Shown here piece after piece: positions 26,635-35,422 of a DNA stretch of 64,000 bases; the first letter of the stretch is position 1, and each line of letters opens with the position of its first letter. The position numbers and the translations under genes were made by a program. The DNA is taken from contig JAUHYW010000002.1 in NCBI GenBank assembly GCA_030426085.1, positions 1 through 64,000 on the forward strand, read 5' to 3'. This DNA is from a bacterium (lineage in GTDB: Bacteria > Myxococcota_A > Bradymonadia > UBA7976 > UBA1532). The notes under the pieces were generated by a model. It was not told the DNA's origin and ran no database searches. It saw only the letters and a list, made by a program, of their open reading frames with translations.

Positions 26635-27383
26635 GCGGCCCCGCCCAGCGCCTCGATGCGCGCCAGCTCGGCCGGCGCCGCGCCCGCCTCCCGGGCGTCG
26701 TCCAGCGCCTCGCGCCAGCCCCGATCACCGACCCGGGCCAGCGCCTCGGCCCGCAGGCACAGCACCTCCGGCTTCTCCCGCCGATCGCAGGTCTCCACCG
26801 CCTCGCCGGCCAGCCGGGCCGCCTCGCGCAGGCTCTGGCCCTGCATCACCAGCAGCCGGGCGAGGTTGATCCGGGCCGGGGTCAGCTCCGGGCGGCGGGC
26901 CAGCGCGGCCCGATAGCGGCCCTCGGCGGACTCGTGGCGCCCGGTGGCCAGCTCCTCGGCGGCCAGGTTCAGCTCGATGCGGGGGCGCTCCTCGGGCGGG
27001 GCGTGGGCCAGGGCCTCGGTGTACAGCCGCCACGCCGCCTCGTGATCGCCCCGGGCGCCGGCGGCCAGGGCCCGGGTATCGGGCAGGACGTGGGGCCGGC
27101 CGAAGCGACGGATGAGCCACTGCCCGGCGAGCAGGCGGTCGAGGCCGTCCAGATCCTCGGTGGCCAGACAGCGCAGCGCGTCCCGATGGAACGCCCGCTC
27201 GGCGGCCAGCGCCCGGCGGGGCAGCGCGATGAACCACAGCACGATGAAGCCGAGGACCGCCGCCACATACAGCATCAGCCACAGCAGGTGCTGCCGCAGC
27301 AGGAAGAGCACCGCCAGCGAGGCCGGCAGCCACAGCCACTTCAGGTCGATCTCGAGCCCGCCGCCCCCGGCCGCCCCGCTCAC
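26631..27383 (-). CDS. Membrane-anchored TPR-type protein
   Basis: 250 aa from a GTG start at 27383 that overlaps the upstream stop (GTGA). Two adjacent hydrophobic helices (about 15-52, WLWLPASLAVLFLL and LWLMLYVAAVLGFIVLWFIAL) are followed by a cytoplasmic helical-repeat region. TPR-like units include AAWRLYTEALAHAPPEERPRIELNLA and AEGRYRAALARRPELTPARINLA. Role unknown; together with the HEAT protein downstream it may form an envelope-associated scaffold. Confidence 0.7.
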   Translation of the reverse strand: MSGAAGGGGLEIDLKWLWLPASLAVLFLLRQHLLWLMLYVAAVLGFIVLWFIALPRRALAAERAFHRDALRCLATEDLDGLDRLLAGQWLIRRFGRPHVLPDTRALAAGARGDHEAAWRLYTEALAHAPPEERPRIELNLAAEELATGRHESAEGRYRAALARRPELTPARINLARLLVMQGQSLREAARLAGEAVETCDRREKPEVLCLRAEALARVGDRGWREALDDAREAGAAPAELARIEALGGAA

Positions 27384-28219
27384 GGCGCCTCGCGGCAGCA
27401 GCGGAAGCCGACCGTGGCCCGGGCGAAGGTCGGGGCCGAGAAGCTGCCCACGAAGCTGGTCACGTCACAGACGAGATCGGTGTCCCGGTGGCGCTCGGCG
27501 ACCGTCTTCCAGCCCGCGCCCTGATAGACCCGCTCGTCGGGGTCGTTCGCGTTGCGCTCGTTGGTCCACTCCCAGAGGTTGCCCGTCAGATCGTAGCCCC
27601 CCTCCTCGCTGACGCACTCCGCGTAGTGCCCGGTGGGCGACTCGCTGGCGAAGTCCTCGCCCTCGACCCGGAACGCCTCCCGCACATTGCACACCCCGGT
27701 CTCGAAGGTCTGCCCGTAGGGATAGCGGGTGTTGCTCTCCCCGCCGCAGGCCCGGGTCAGCTCCTCGCTGAAGCACAGGCGCCAGCCGATGGCCCGGCAG
27801 GCGGCGTCGGCGTCGCGCCAGCGCACGCTGTGCCACGGGCGGACGCCGGGCGCCGAGCAGGCCTCGGTCTCGACATCGGGGGCCTCGATGGTGTCGCCCT
27901 GCGAGCGGGCGCAGGGGAAGGCCGCGTCGGCGGTGGCCAGCGGATGGCTGGCCTCGTAGGTGAAGATGTGGAACGGCCGCCCATCGTCGAGCAGCTCGAT
28001 GTAGTCCGGCTCACCGGCGCAGTCGAGGGGGCCGGCGATGCCCGTGACCCGCCGGTCGCCCTCTTCGCACGTCACCATGCCCGCGTCGACCGCGGCGTCG
28101 GCCACGTCGAGGACGGTCGCGTCACCCCCGCCCCCGCTGCCGCCCCCGCCCCCGCCCCCGACGCAGGCGGCCGCAGAGAAACACAGTCCGACGAGGCACG
28201 GGCGAAGGGCGTAGCGCAT
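27380..28219 (-). CDS. FGE-sulfatase-domain (SUMF1-like) lipoprotein
   Basis: 279 aa. ATG 28219 gives a signal peptide ending in a cysteine (SAAAC, C19) followed by a glycine-rich linker (G7-S-G4). The C-terminal domain has hallmarks of the formylglycine-generating-enzyme/C-type-lectin-like fold: GWRLCFSEELTRACGG, YPYGQTFETGVCN, YDLTGNLWEWTN and a terminal VGFRCCR. Most lipoproteins with this domain are not sulfatase activators, and the copper-binding cysteine pair of true FGE was not identified. First gene of the FGE-TPR-HEAT operon, divergent from lpxC. Confidence 0.75.
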   Translation of the reverse strand: MRYALRPCLVGLCFSAAACVGGGGGGGSGGGGDATVLDVADAAVDAGMVTCEEGDRRVTGIAGPLDCAGEPDYIELLDDGRPFHIFTYEASHPLATADAAFPCARSQGDTIEAPDVETEACSAPGVRPWHSVRWRDADAACRAIGWRLCFSEELTRACGGESNTRYPYGQTFETGVCNVREAFRVEGEDFASESPTGHYAECVSEEGGYDLTGNLWEWTNERNANDPDERVYQGAGWKTVAERHRDTDLVCDVTSFVGSFSAPTFARATVGFRCCREAP

Positions 28220-28332
28220 TGCAGGCTCCGGCGATGGGCTCGGGGCATCATCCATGTTTTCGGCGCCGATTTCAGATCCATGTTGCGGGCGGGCCTGCGC
28301 TACTGTACCGCCGACACGAGGCGGAGGCGCCG

Positions 28333-29142
28333 ATGCAGACGAGCCGGATCGGGCTGACCCGCGCGGTCGAGCGCCGGGGGATCGGCCTGCACGGGGGCCG
28401 ACCGTGCCGGGCGACGCTGGGCCCGGGCGCCGGGCTGACGCTCAACGGCACGCCGGTGGACCTCGACGCGGTGACCGACGGGGCCTGGGCCACCACGCTG
28501 ACCACGGCCGGGGGCCCGGTGCGCACGGTGGAGCACCTGCTCGCGGCGCTCGTCGGCTGCGGGGTCGACGACGCGGCGATCACGATCGAGGGCGGCGAAG
28601 CCCCCATCCTGGACGGCAGCGCGGCGCCGTGGGTGGCGGCCATCGAGGCCGCCGGCCCCACCCCGCGGCCCGGGGCCCGCCCGGTGCACCGCGTCACCCG
28701 ACCGCTGACCGTGGGCGACGGCGACCGCTGGATCCGGATCACCCCCGCCGCGCGGCTCGAGCTGGCCGTCGCGATCGACTTCCCGCTCATCGGCCGGCAG
28801 CGCTTCGAAGCCCCGGCCTCGGCCTTCGCCGCGGTGGCCGACGCCCGCACCTTCGGCTTCCTGCGCGATCGGGACCGCCTGCGCGCCGCCGGCCTCGCCC
28901 GGGGCGCGGCGCTCGGCAACACGGTGGTCTTCGCCGACGACGGGCGCTCGCTCGCGCCGCTGCGCCACCCCGACGAGCCGGCGCGGCACAAGTGGCTCGA
29001 CCTGCTCGGCGACCTGGCGCTGCTCGGTCGACCCCTCATCGCCCGGGTGGAGGCCCACTGCGCGGGGCACGCGCTGCACCATCGGCTGGTGGCGGCGCTG
29101 CGCGAGCCGGGCGCGACCGACCGACCGCCGGGCGATCCTTGA
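28333..29142 (+). CDS. lpxC: UDP-3-O-acyl-N-acetylglucosamine deacetylase
   Basis: 269 aa, somewhat shorter than the 300 or so of the E. coli enzyme. Zinc ligands are visible as H68 (TVEHLLAAL), H219 and D223 (RHKWLDLLGD), with the catalytic general acid H246 (CAGHALHH). The 4- and 27-residue spacings equal those of E. coli H238, D242 and H265. ILDGSAAPW and ARTFGF are also conserved. It commits UDP-acyl-GlcNAc to lipid A synthesis, so the cell makes lipopolysaccharide. The start at 28333 has GGAGG upstream. It stands alone, away from the usual ftsZ-lpxC neighbourhood. Confidence 0.95.
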   Translation: MQTSRIGLTRAVERRGIGLHGGRPCRATLGPGAGLTLNGTPVDLDAVTDGAWATTLTTAGGPVRTVEHLLAALVGCGVDDAAITIEGGEAPILDGSAAPWVAAIEAAGPTPRPGARPVHRVTRPLTVGDGDRWIRITPAARLELAVAIDFPLIGRQRFEAPASAFAAVADARTFGFLRDRDRLRAAGLARGAALGNTVVFADDGRSLAPLRHPDEPARHKWLDLLGDLALLGRPLIARVEAHCAGHALHHRLVAALREPGATDRPPGDP

Positions 29143-29198
29143 TCGGGGGGCCGAAAGCCTGCGACAACGGGTCCCGTCACGAACCATGGAGGTCTCCG

Positions 29199-29648
29199 AT
29201 GCGCCGCACCGCGCTCATCCGATTCGCGCTCGCCGGGCTGCTGCTCGCCGGCCTCGCCCCGCTCGGCGGCTGCGGCGGCCAGCCGGCCATGACCCAGGTC
29301 ACCCCCGGGCCCCACATCCCGGGGCTCAAGCTCAGCGGCAAGTGGTACAGCACCGAGTTCGGCGACATGCGGCTGATCCAGGACGACAAGCGGGTCACCG
29401 GCACCTACGAAGACCCCCGGGGCCCGGACCACAACGGCCGCTTCGACGGCCGGGTCGAGGGCGACGTGCTGTGGATGGACTGGATCAAGCCGGGCAACCC
29501 GGTGGCCGCCGTCTTCCCCATGCGGGGCAAGACCTGGGCCCGCATCACGGTCGTCGACGGCATCACCCGGGTCGAGGGCGAGTGGGGCTACGACGACAAC
29601 CACTCCAACGGCGGCAAGTGGAGCGCGGAGAAGTCGCAGTTCCAGTGA
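29199..29648 (+). CDS. Small lipoprotein, beta-barrel-like
   Basis: 149 aa. Start 29199 follows GGAGG. Lipobox LGGC (C25). The mature part alternates short beta strands: LSGKWYSTEFGDMRLIQDDKRVTGTYEDP, GRFDGRVEGDVLWMDWIKPG and RVEGEWGYDDN. This pattern resembles small calycin-like lipoproteins that appear as single-domain hypothetical proteins in myxobacteria. Function unknown. It follows lpxC by 56 bp and may be cotranscribed. Confidence 0.7.
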   Translation: MRRTALIRFALAGLLLAGLAPLGGCGGQPAMTQVTPGPHIPGLKLSGKWYSTEFGDMRLIQDDKRVTGTYEDPRGPDHNGRFDGRVEGDVLWMDWIKPGNPVAAVFPMRGKTWARITVVDGITRVEGEWGYDDNHSNGGKWSAEKSQFQ

Positions 29649-29692
29649 ACCCCGCAGTGAACCCCGCAGTGAGCGCCGCAGTGAACCCCGCA
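29645..29692. repeat. Four 12-bp tandem repeats
   Basis: GTGAACCCCGCA repeated four times in tandem (the third copy is GTGAGCGCCGCA), starting at the stop codon of the small lipoprotein. The first copy contains its TGA. The unit length is a multiple of 3. It lies between convergent genes. Confidence 0.75.
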
Positions 29693-29712
29693 GCGCGCCC
29701 GCGGCCCCCCGC

Positions 29713-30513
29713 CTACCCGTCGAACACCGTCACGAGCTGCTCCTCGATGGCCGCCAGCCGGCCGTCGGGGCCGTAGATCTCGCCCCGGGCGGCCACATGC
29801 CCCGCCGCCGCCTGCTCGACGACCCCCCGAAAACCCCAGAACGCGTCCGGATCGACCGCCTCGGGCACCTCGGCGAAGGTGGTCGACCAGAAGACCGAGC
29901 TGGCCGGCACCGGCCGATCGGCGAGGCACAGGATCGGGCTGGGCCACGCGTCGAACAGCGCGAGCAGCACCGCGTGCGGCGAGACCCCGGCGGCGCCCCG
30001 CAGGCGCACGTAGCCCTCGATCACCGCGTCCTCGCCCCCGCTGAACGGCAGATCGGGCGAGGCGTAGCGGAAGTCGCAGTGCTGCACGAAGCGGGGCATC
30101 ACCCCCTCGATGTAGGGCAGGGCGGGCAGCGACTCGGGCGGGGGCAGCGCCGGCCCCGGGCGGGGATCGACGACCAGCTTCGACGGCCGGGCGGCGCCCA
30201 GGGCGGCGGTGATCTGAGCCCGCACCGCGTCGCCCTGCACCACCTCGGCCCGGGCGTGGGTGAAGGCCCGCCCCGCGCGCAGCCGGGTCGTGCGGACGTG
30301 CACCGGCCCCGGAGCCACCGGACCGATGAAGGCGGTGTGCACCGACCGCGGCAGCCGCGCGGGCTCGACCCCCCGCCGCAGCGCCTCGAGGCCCAGCGCG
30401 GCCACCAGCCCCCCGAAGGCGGCCCGGCCCTGCATCCAGTCGGGGTCGATCTCAGTGGTCCAGGCGCCGTCGTCGGCGGGCTCCAGGCGCAGGACATCGG
30501 CGAAGTCGATCAT
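29713..30513 (-). CDS. Acyl-CoA thioesterase, TesB-like
   Basis: 266 aa, double-hotdog architecture. The N-terminal half has DPDWMQGRAAFGGLVAALGLEAL and PRSVHTAFIGPVAPGPVHVRTTRLRAGRAFTHARAEVVQGD, the usual TesB-type helix and strands. The C-terminal half has SPHAVLLALFDAWPSP and SSVFWSTTFAE. It would hydrolyse acyl-CoAs; chain-length preference is unknown. Closest to the 4HBT_3 group of thioesterases. Monocistronic, divergent from the lipoprotein at 30638. Confidence 0.8.
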   Translation of the reverse strand: MIDFADVLRLEPADDGAWTTEIDPDWMQGRAAFGGLVAALGLEALRRGVEPARLPRSVHTAFIGPVAPGPVHVRTTRLRAGRAFTHARAEVVQGDAVRAQITAALGAARPSKLVVDPRPGPALPPPESLPALPYIEGVMPRFVQHCDFRYASPDLPFSGGEDAVIEGYVRLRGAAGVSPHAVLLALFDAWPSPILCLADRPVPASSVFWSTTFAEVPEAVDPDAFWGFRGVVEQAAAGHVAARGEIYGPDGRLAAIEEQLVTVFDG

Positions 30514-30637
30514 GGGCCCGCTCCACGGGGATGACGAGGTGTGCCCGACCAGATGCCCCAGCGGCGGCGCGCGTCTCGCGCTTGCGTCGGTCGACCGCTT
30601 CGGAGAACGTCAGCCACATCGGCCGGGGGAGTACACC

Positions 30638-32224
30638 GTGGCGAAGTGGAGATCGAGCGCGCTGACGCTGAGCGTGCTGCTCGGGGCGGCGGGCTGCATC
30701 GACGTGCCGGTGCGCCACGACGGCGCAGACGGCGACGGCGTGACCCCGGACGCGGCCGACGACGCGCGGACGGAACCCGGGGACGCCGGCCGGGACGCGG
30801 CGGACGGGCCCACGGATGGACCCCCGATCGACCGCCCGCGGCCCGATCGCGGGCTGCCCGACGGCGACGCCCCCGACCTCGGCCCGCCCGACGACCCCGA
30901 CCCCGACATCGGCCCGCCCCCCGACGGCGCCGTCGACCTCCCGCTCCTGACGCTGTACGTCGACGAAGACCGGATCGACGGGCGCACCCACCGCCGCCCC
31001 CCGACCGAGGTCGGCGGGCAGGACACCTTCGAAGTCCGGCTCGTCAACCCCAGCGGGGTGCGCCTCGTCATCCGCGAAGGCCCCGCGCTGGAGGGCCGGC
31101 GAGGGGTGGGCTTCCGGGCGACCCCGATGGACGAGTTCGTGATCGAGCCGATGAGCGAGCTGGCCTTCCCCCTGACCTTCGATCCGATCGCGCCGGGCCC
31201 GGTCGAGGCCGAGGTGAGCTTCCACGCCGCCACCGGCTTCGTGACCTCGGCCCGGCTGAGCGGCGTGGGCTACGCCCCGGTGCACGCCGCCGTGGGGCCC
31301 ACCGGCGCGGTCGGGGTCACCCCCGATCTGGCCATGCACTGGTGGCTGGACGCGCTCGACGCCCCGCCGCTGGCCGGCGCGCTCGACGTCGCCTGCGGCG
31401 GGACCTGCCGGGCCCCGGGCGACCCCGCCGGCGCCTCCGACGCGGCGTGCGTGCTCGTGGCCACCACCGCCGACGGCGCGGTGGCCCGCTACACCCGGGA
31501 CGGCGACCGGTGGGACGACGTGGTCTTCGACGGCGACCCCGGCGGCTTGATCGCGGTGGACCACGGCCCGCCGTGGATCGCGCTCGGGCGGGACGGCCGC
31601 CTGTGGCGCTCGGACGACGGCGCCCGCTGGGCGGCGGTGAGCGACGCCCGGCGGGACGTGCAGCCGCTCGACGTGGCGGTGAACGCGGCCGGCGACGTGG
31701 TCTGGCTGGGCAGCGACGGGCTGGTGGTCCATGTGCCGGCCGGAGGCCCGATCGGGGTGATCCCCACCGACGACGACGTCGAGCTGCTGCGGGTGGCCGA
31801 CGCCGGCCGGCAGTTCCTCGCGGTGGGCGAGCGCGGCCGGACCCTGCGCATCGACGGGCCCGCGCAGACCGGGAGCGGACGACTGGCGGCCATGCCGCTG
31901 GTCCGCGAGGTGGGCCACGGCCCCTTCCCCCGGGCGCGGCAGTGGGTCGCGGCCACCGACACCGGGCTGCACACCTCCCCCGACGGGGTCGACTGGGTGT
32001 TCGACCTGAACACGGACGCCGTGCACGCCTTCGCGCTCGGCGACCGGGGGCTGGTAGGCGGCCAGGTCCAGGCCGACCAGGAGACGGTGGTGGCCTTGCC
32101 GGTCGACGGCGTCGCCCTCGAGCCCCGCGTCCCGCCGGCCGCGTTCTCCCGCTTCGCCGCCGGCCGGCTGTGCGCCCGGGCCGACCGGGAGCCGGTCGCG
32201 CCGGTGCGGATCGAGGCGCCCTGA
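30638..32224 (+). CDS. Tethered lipoprotein with beta-propeller-like domain
   Basis: 528 aa from GTG 30638 (GGGGGAG upstream; this start gives a proper signal peptide, lipobox GAAGC, C20). A long Asp/Pro/Gly-rich tether (about 21-105) is followed by an Ig-like beta domain (FEVRLVNPSGVRLVI, LAFPLTFDPIAPGPVEAEVSF). Residues about 240-510 have repeating strands with W and G-D-G turns (IALGRDGRLWRSDDGARWAAV, WVAATDTGLHTSPDGVDW), like a BNR or sialidase-type propeller. Surface-exposed, function unknown. Confidence 0.7.
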   Translation: MAKWRSSALTLSVLLGAAGCIDVPVRHDGADGDGVTPDAADDARTEPGDAGRDAADGPTDGPPIDRPRPDRGLPDGDAPDLGPPDDPDPDIGPPPDGAVDLPLLTLYVDEDRIDGRTHRRPPTEVGGQDTFEVRLVNPSGVRLVIREGPALEGRRGVGFRATPMDEFVIEPMSELAFPLTFDPIAPGPVEAEVSFHAATGFVTSARLSGVGYAPVHAAVGPTGAVGVTPDLAMHWWLDALDAPPLAGALDVACGGTCRAPGDPAGASDAACVLVATTADGAVARYTRDGDRWDDVVFDGDPGGLIAVDHGPPWIALGRDGRLWRSDDGARWAAVSDARRDVQPLDVAVNAAGDVVWLGSDGLVVHVPAGGPIGVIPTDDDVELLRVADAGRQFLAVGERGRTLRIDGPAQTGSGRLAAMPLVREVGHGPFPRARQWVAATDTGLHTSPDGVDWVFDLNTDAVHAFALGDRGLVGGQVQADQETVVALPVDGVALEPRVPPAAFSRFAAGRLCARADREPVAPVRIEAP

Positions 32225-32245
32225 CCCGACGCCCGCGCGGACGCC

Positions 32246-33034
32246 TCAGCGCCGCCCCAGCGCCCGCCCGATGAGCCGGGCGCCGGCCGAGCCCACCTGC
32301 CGCCCCAGGCGCAGCGCCACCTCGGCGGCCCCCTCCCCCGGCAGCGGCATGTCCGACGGCGGCGCCGGCATGCGATCGTCCACCGGCGGCCGCTCGACCT
32401 CATCGACCCGCGGCGTGCGCAGCGCGGTGAGCAGGGCCTCCTTGTCGAAGCGCACCCGCACCACGACCCGCCCGGTCTCGACCCGCATGTTGCGCACCGT
32501 CAGCACATCGAGCAGCGGCACCTGCGCGTCGCCGATCGACAGCACCTTGTCCAGCGCCGAGAGGTTGCCCAGCCCGATGTGAAGCCGCCCGTGCTCGTAG
32601 CTGAGCTGCCGGGGGAACCGATCGCGCACCAGCGCCAGCAGCGACGGCGTGTGCAGGATGCGCCCCATGATCAGCTTGGCCATCGGCGGCAGGCTGCGCA
32701 TGCCCAGCGACGCCTCGACGAGCTGCAACCCGCCCTGGGGCCGCAGCACCACGAACCGCCCGATGGGATCGATGCGGGCCTGCTCCAGCTCGAAGACCTG
32801 CTCCACCTCGGGGGCGAGCGGCACCCCCTTCGACCGCAGATCGACCCGCAGCCGCAGCACCAGGTGCCCCGGGCGGCACAGCACCCGGACCCGGTCGATG
32901 GGATCGGGCATCGACAGCTCGCCGAGCAGATCGTCGAGCATCTTCTCGGGCAGGCAGAAGCGCCCCTCACCCAGCCCGCTCCAGGTGTTCCCCTCGAACA
33001 GCTCGGCGAGCAACGCGTGGACCGGCAGCTTCAT
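32246..33034 (-). CDS. Conserved-looking hypothetical protein
   Basis: 262 aa, no signal peptide or membrane segment, not recognised. ATG 33034 is preferred over GTG 33040 because AGGG lies 8 bases upstream. It alternates strands and helices: LLGELSMPDPIDRVRVLCRPGHLVLRLRVDLR, PMAKLIMGRILHTPSLLALVRDRFP, VETGRVVVRVRFDKEALL. A C-terminal region with PP-rich linker ends in a short Gly/Arg-rich helix. The repeated R-V-x-V-R-V-R-F type strands suggest a lipid- or ligand-binding beta structure, but this is a guess. Monocistronic, convergent with the propeller lipoprotein. Confidence 0.55.
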   Translation of the reverse strand: MKLPVHALLAELFEGNTWSGLGEGRFCLPEKMLDDLLGELSMPDPIDRVRVLCRPGHLVLRLRVDLRSKGVPLAPEVEQVFELEQARIDPIGRFVVLRPQGGLQLVEASLGMRSLPPMAKLIMGRILHTPSLLALVRDRFPRQLSYEHGRLHIGLGNLSALDKVLSIGDAQVPLLDVLTVRNMRVETGRVVVRVRFDKEALLTALRTPRVDEVERPPVDDRMPAPPSDMPLPGEGAAEVALRLGRQVGSAGARLIGRALGRR

Positions 33035-33135
33035 CGGCACATCCCTGATGAGAATCGACGATCGATAGGACCCCGCCCGGCCCGCGAACGCAAGATCGTG
33101 CCCCGCCGCCGCGCCGCCGACCCCGGCAGCCCGGC

Positions 33136-33696
33136 TCAGGTCCCGGTGGCGGCGAGCTGCTGCGCCTGCGGCGCGAAGACGAAGTCGAGCATGGTCCCGA
33201 GCGCCGGGTGGGCCGCCAGGAGGGACCAGTCGACATCGCGCGGCACCTCGCCCTCGAGGAGCGCCGGCTTGCGGAAGCGGACGAACTGCCGCGGCGCGAA
33301 CCGGGCCAGCGCCCGCTCCTCCTCCCCGAGCGGCTCGCCGAAGAGCTGGGCCTCGAGCGCCCCCCCGTCGAAGAGCAGGACCTCGAACTCGGGCTGGACG
33401 ACCGTCAGGTGAAAGCGCTCGGGCGGCGCGATGCGGCTCAGCTCGTCCCGCATGTACCGCGCCCGATCGTCAGCGGCCACCTGATCGTCGGTGTCCGCGT
33501 CGAAGATGACCGCCAGCCGATGCGGCGTCTCGCGGAGCAGGTGCCGGGCGATCTTGCCCACGCCGGCCCGACCCGCGTCCGCCGTAGAGAAGCGGACCGC
33601 GTCCATCGACAGGCCGTGCAGGCCCGCGTGTGCCGCGAGCGCGCGCTTCAAGAACTCGATGTCCCTGCGCCCTTCGGCGACGACGACAGTCATCAT
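33136..33696 (-). CDS. TOPRIM-domain protein (OLD/DUF4435-like), possible defence partner
   Basis: 186 aa. The N-terminal strand-loop VVVAEGRRDIEFLKRAL carries the TOPRIM glutamate (E8), and LAVIFDADTDD carries D66 and D68 (D-x-D). This is the metal site layout of TOPRIM nuclease domains such as those in OLD-family proteins. A C-terminal helical region (FEVLLFDGGALEAQLFGEPLGEE) resembles stand-alone anti-phage TOPRIM proteins. The ATG is 2 bases after the stop of the PD-(D/E)XK gene, so they form one transcript. Nuclease activity is inferred only. Confidence 0.6.
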   Translation of the reverse strand: MMTVVVAEGRRDIEFLKRALAAHAGLHGLSMDAVRFSTADAGRAGVGKIARHLLRETPHRLAVIFDADTDDQVAADDRARYMRDELSRIAPPERFHLTVVQPEFEVLLFDGGALEAQLFGEPLGEEERALARFAPRQFVRFRKPALLEGEVPRDVDWSLLAAHPALGTMLDFVFAPQAQQLAATGT

Positions 33697-33698
33697 GG

Positions 33699-34280
33699 TC
33701 AGGTCTCCTCCAGCGCGGCGCCGCGGGGTGAATAGGGATCAGCGTACCAGATGGCCTTTCGCCACTTCTCACGCAGGATGTCCACCATCCCGCCTCGCGA
33801 GTCGAGGCCCTCTCGAAGGTCGTCGTGATCCCACAGGAGGATCCGGAGAGGGGAGAGCATGGCGAGCAGCCGGGTCGCCGGCTCGGTGAACCCCTTTCGG
33901 GCGCTGAAGACCATGCCCATGACCGCGGCCGGACGGCGCTGAAGCCGCTGACGCAGCTCCAGGATCGGCACCGCGTCGAGCCCCTTCTCGTGGTTCTTGG
34001 ACTCGACGAGCCAGTGAACCCCACCCCATTCGATCGAGCCGTCGAGCTGCTCGAGCACCGTGTTCGGCGTGCCGAGGCGCGCGTCGCGGACCTCGAACGG
34101 GTACTCGACGGCTGCCGGCGGCAGGTCCAGCTCGAACGCCCGGATCACGAGATACTCGAACGGCTTGCCCTTCGCCCAGCCCGCGGGCAGCGCCCCCTTC
34201 ACGATGTGCTCTCGCCAGAGCGCTCGCAGCGCCGGCCGGTCCATCGCCCGAATCAGGTCGCGGTACTCCTCTTCCCTCAC
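33699..34280 (-). CDS. PD-(D/E)XK restriction-endonuclease-like protein
   Basis: 193 aa from GTG 34280 (AGGAG six bases upstream). The core reads LEQL-D80-GSIEWGGVHWLV-E93-S-K95, the D-x(n)-E-x-K nuclease signature with the usual beta strands. An upstream helix contains FEYLVIRAFEL. Downstream VMGMVFSARKGFTEPATRLL resembles Mrr/HJC-like nucleases. It directly precedes the TOPRIM gene (2-base gap) and follows the Fes-like esterase gene (8-base gap). A nuclease plus TOPRIM pair is a typical defence arrangement; no ATPase or methylase accompanies it. Confidence 0.6.
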   Translation of the reverse strand: MREEEYRDLIRAMDRPALRALWREHIVKGALPAGWAKGKPFEYLVIRAFELDLPPAAVEYPFEVRDARLGTPNTVLEQLDGSIEWGGVHWLVESKNHEKGLDAVPILELRQRLQRRPAAVMGMVFSARKGFTEPATRLLAMLSPLRILLWDHDDLREGLDSRGGMVDILREKWRKAIWYADPYSPRGAALEET

Positions 34281-34288
34281 GGCTGCTC

Positions 34289-35422
34289 CTACTCGTAGAC
34301 CATCCACAGATGCCCCGGGAACAGCCACGACAGCCCCTCGCGCAGCCGATCGCGCCAGTTCTCCCAGTTGTGCCCGTCGCGGCTCTCGACCAGCCGCACG
34401 TCGACCCCCCGCCCGCGCAGGAACGGCGCCATCGAGCGGTTCTCGTAGATCAGGCTCTCGTACATGCCGCAGCTCATGAACACCCGCTCCGCCGGCCGCC
34501 CCGGCGCCGCGCGGAAGGCGTTGACGAACTCGACCACCGGGTCGAAGGCCGGCCCCCGGCGGTGCTCGCCGATGTCGGTGAAGGCGAACGAGCCCGACTG
34601 CAACAGCAGCTTGCCGAACATGCCCGGCCGGCGCCACGCCGTCGCCAGGCTGGCCACCGCGCCGAAGCTCGCCCCCATCAGGCAGCGGTTGGCCGGGTTG
34701 CCGAACAGCGGATAGCGCTGCTCCAGCGCCGGCACCACGGTGTCGGCCACGAACGCGACGTGGCGCGGATCGTCGGGGTACTCGACCAGACGATCGCCCG
34801 GGTGGCTCAGGGCCACCACCATCGGCACCACCTCCAGCCGGTGGATCAGGTTGTCGAGCACCGTCTGGAGCGCCGCGTACTTCACGTAATCGCCGCCGTC
34901 GTGCACCACCAGCAGCGGATAGCGCCGGCTGCGGCGGAAGCGGGCCGGCAGGTAGACCGTGACGTGGCGCTCGTCGCCGAAGGGCGTATCCCGGAAGCGC
35001 AGCTCCTCGGTCGAGCCGGCGCGGGCCTCGGGGTCGGGCTCGATCCACTCCGGGGTGGCGTAGCCCTCGCCCACCGCCACCGAGTTGGCCCCGAACGGGT
35101 CGTGGGCCATGCGCGGGTTGAGCGGATCACGCACCCAGCGCCCGCCGCCCCCCTCGACGACCTCCAGCTTGTACTCCACCCGGCTGCCGGGCGGGATCTC
35201 GAGGGTCACGAACCACAGGTCGGTCTCGCCGATGCGGCGGAACGGCACCGTCGACGGCAGCCCGTAGACGAAGTGCCGCAAGAAGACCCGGTCGACATAG
35301 CCCCGATAGACGAAGGTCACCTCACGCCCCTCGACCAGCGGCCAGACGTGGCGCTCGATGAGCGCGTCGATGCCCTCCCGGGTGTGCGGCCCCTCGGCCA
35401 CGAAGTCGTGCACCGCGCCCAT
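34289..35422 (-). CDS. Enterochelin-esterase-like alpha/beta-hydrolase
   Basis: 377 aa. The N-terminal about 130 residues form a CBM48-like beta domain (VTFVYRGYVDRVFLRHFVYG, LWFVTLEIPPGSRVEYKLEV). The hydrolase part has YPLLVVHDGGDYVKY, MVVALSHPGDR, the nucleophile elbow MGASFGAVASL and a candidate catalytic His in SRDGHNWENW. This is the Fes/IroD layout. It is cytoplasmic (no signal peptide), so it may cleave an imported siderophore or another ester. Its ATG shares a base with the stop of the S51-like gene (TGATG). Confidence 0.8.
   Translation of the reverse strand: MGAVHDFVAEGPHTREGIDALIERHVWPLVEGREVTFVYRGYVDRVFLRHFVYGLPSTVPFRRIGETDLWFVTLEIPPGSRVEYKLEVVEGGGGRWVRDPLNPRMAHDPFGANSVAVGEGYATPEWIEPDPEARAGSTEELRFRDTPFGDERHVTVYLPARFRRSRRYPLLVVHDGGDYVKYAALQTVLDNLIHRLEVVPMVVALSHPGDRLVEYPDDPRHVAFVADTVVPALEQRYPLFGNPANRCLMGASFGAVASLATAWRRPGMFGKLLLQSGSFAFTDIGEHRRGPAFDPVVEFVNAFRAAPGRPAERVFMSCGMYESLIYENRSMAPFLRGRGVDVRLVESRDGHNWENWRDRLREGLSWLFPGHLWMVYE

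Noticed and set aside
27380-28219. Formylglycine-generating enzyme that activates the sulfatase at 50165
   Set aside because: The domain is FGE-like but catalytic cysteines are not clear, it is a lipoprotein, and the genes are 22 kb apart.
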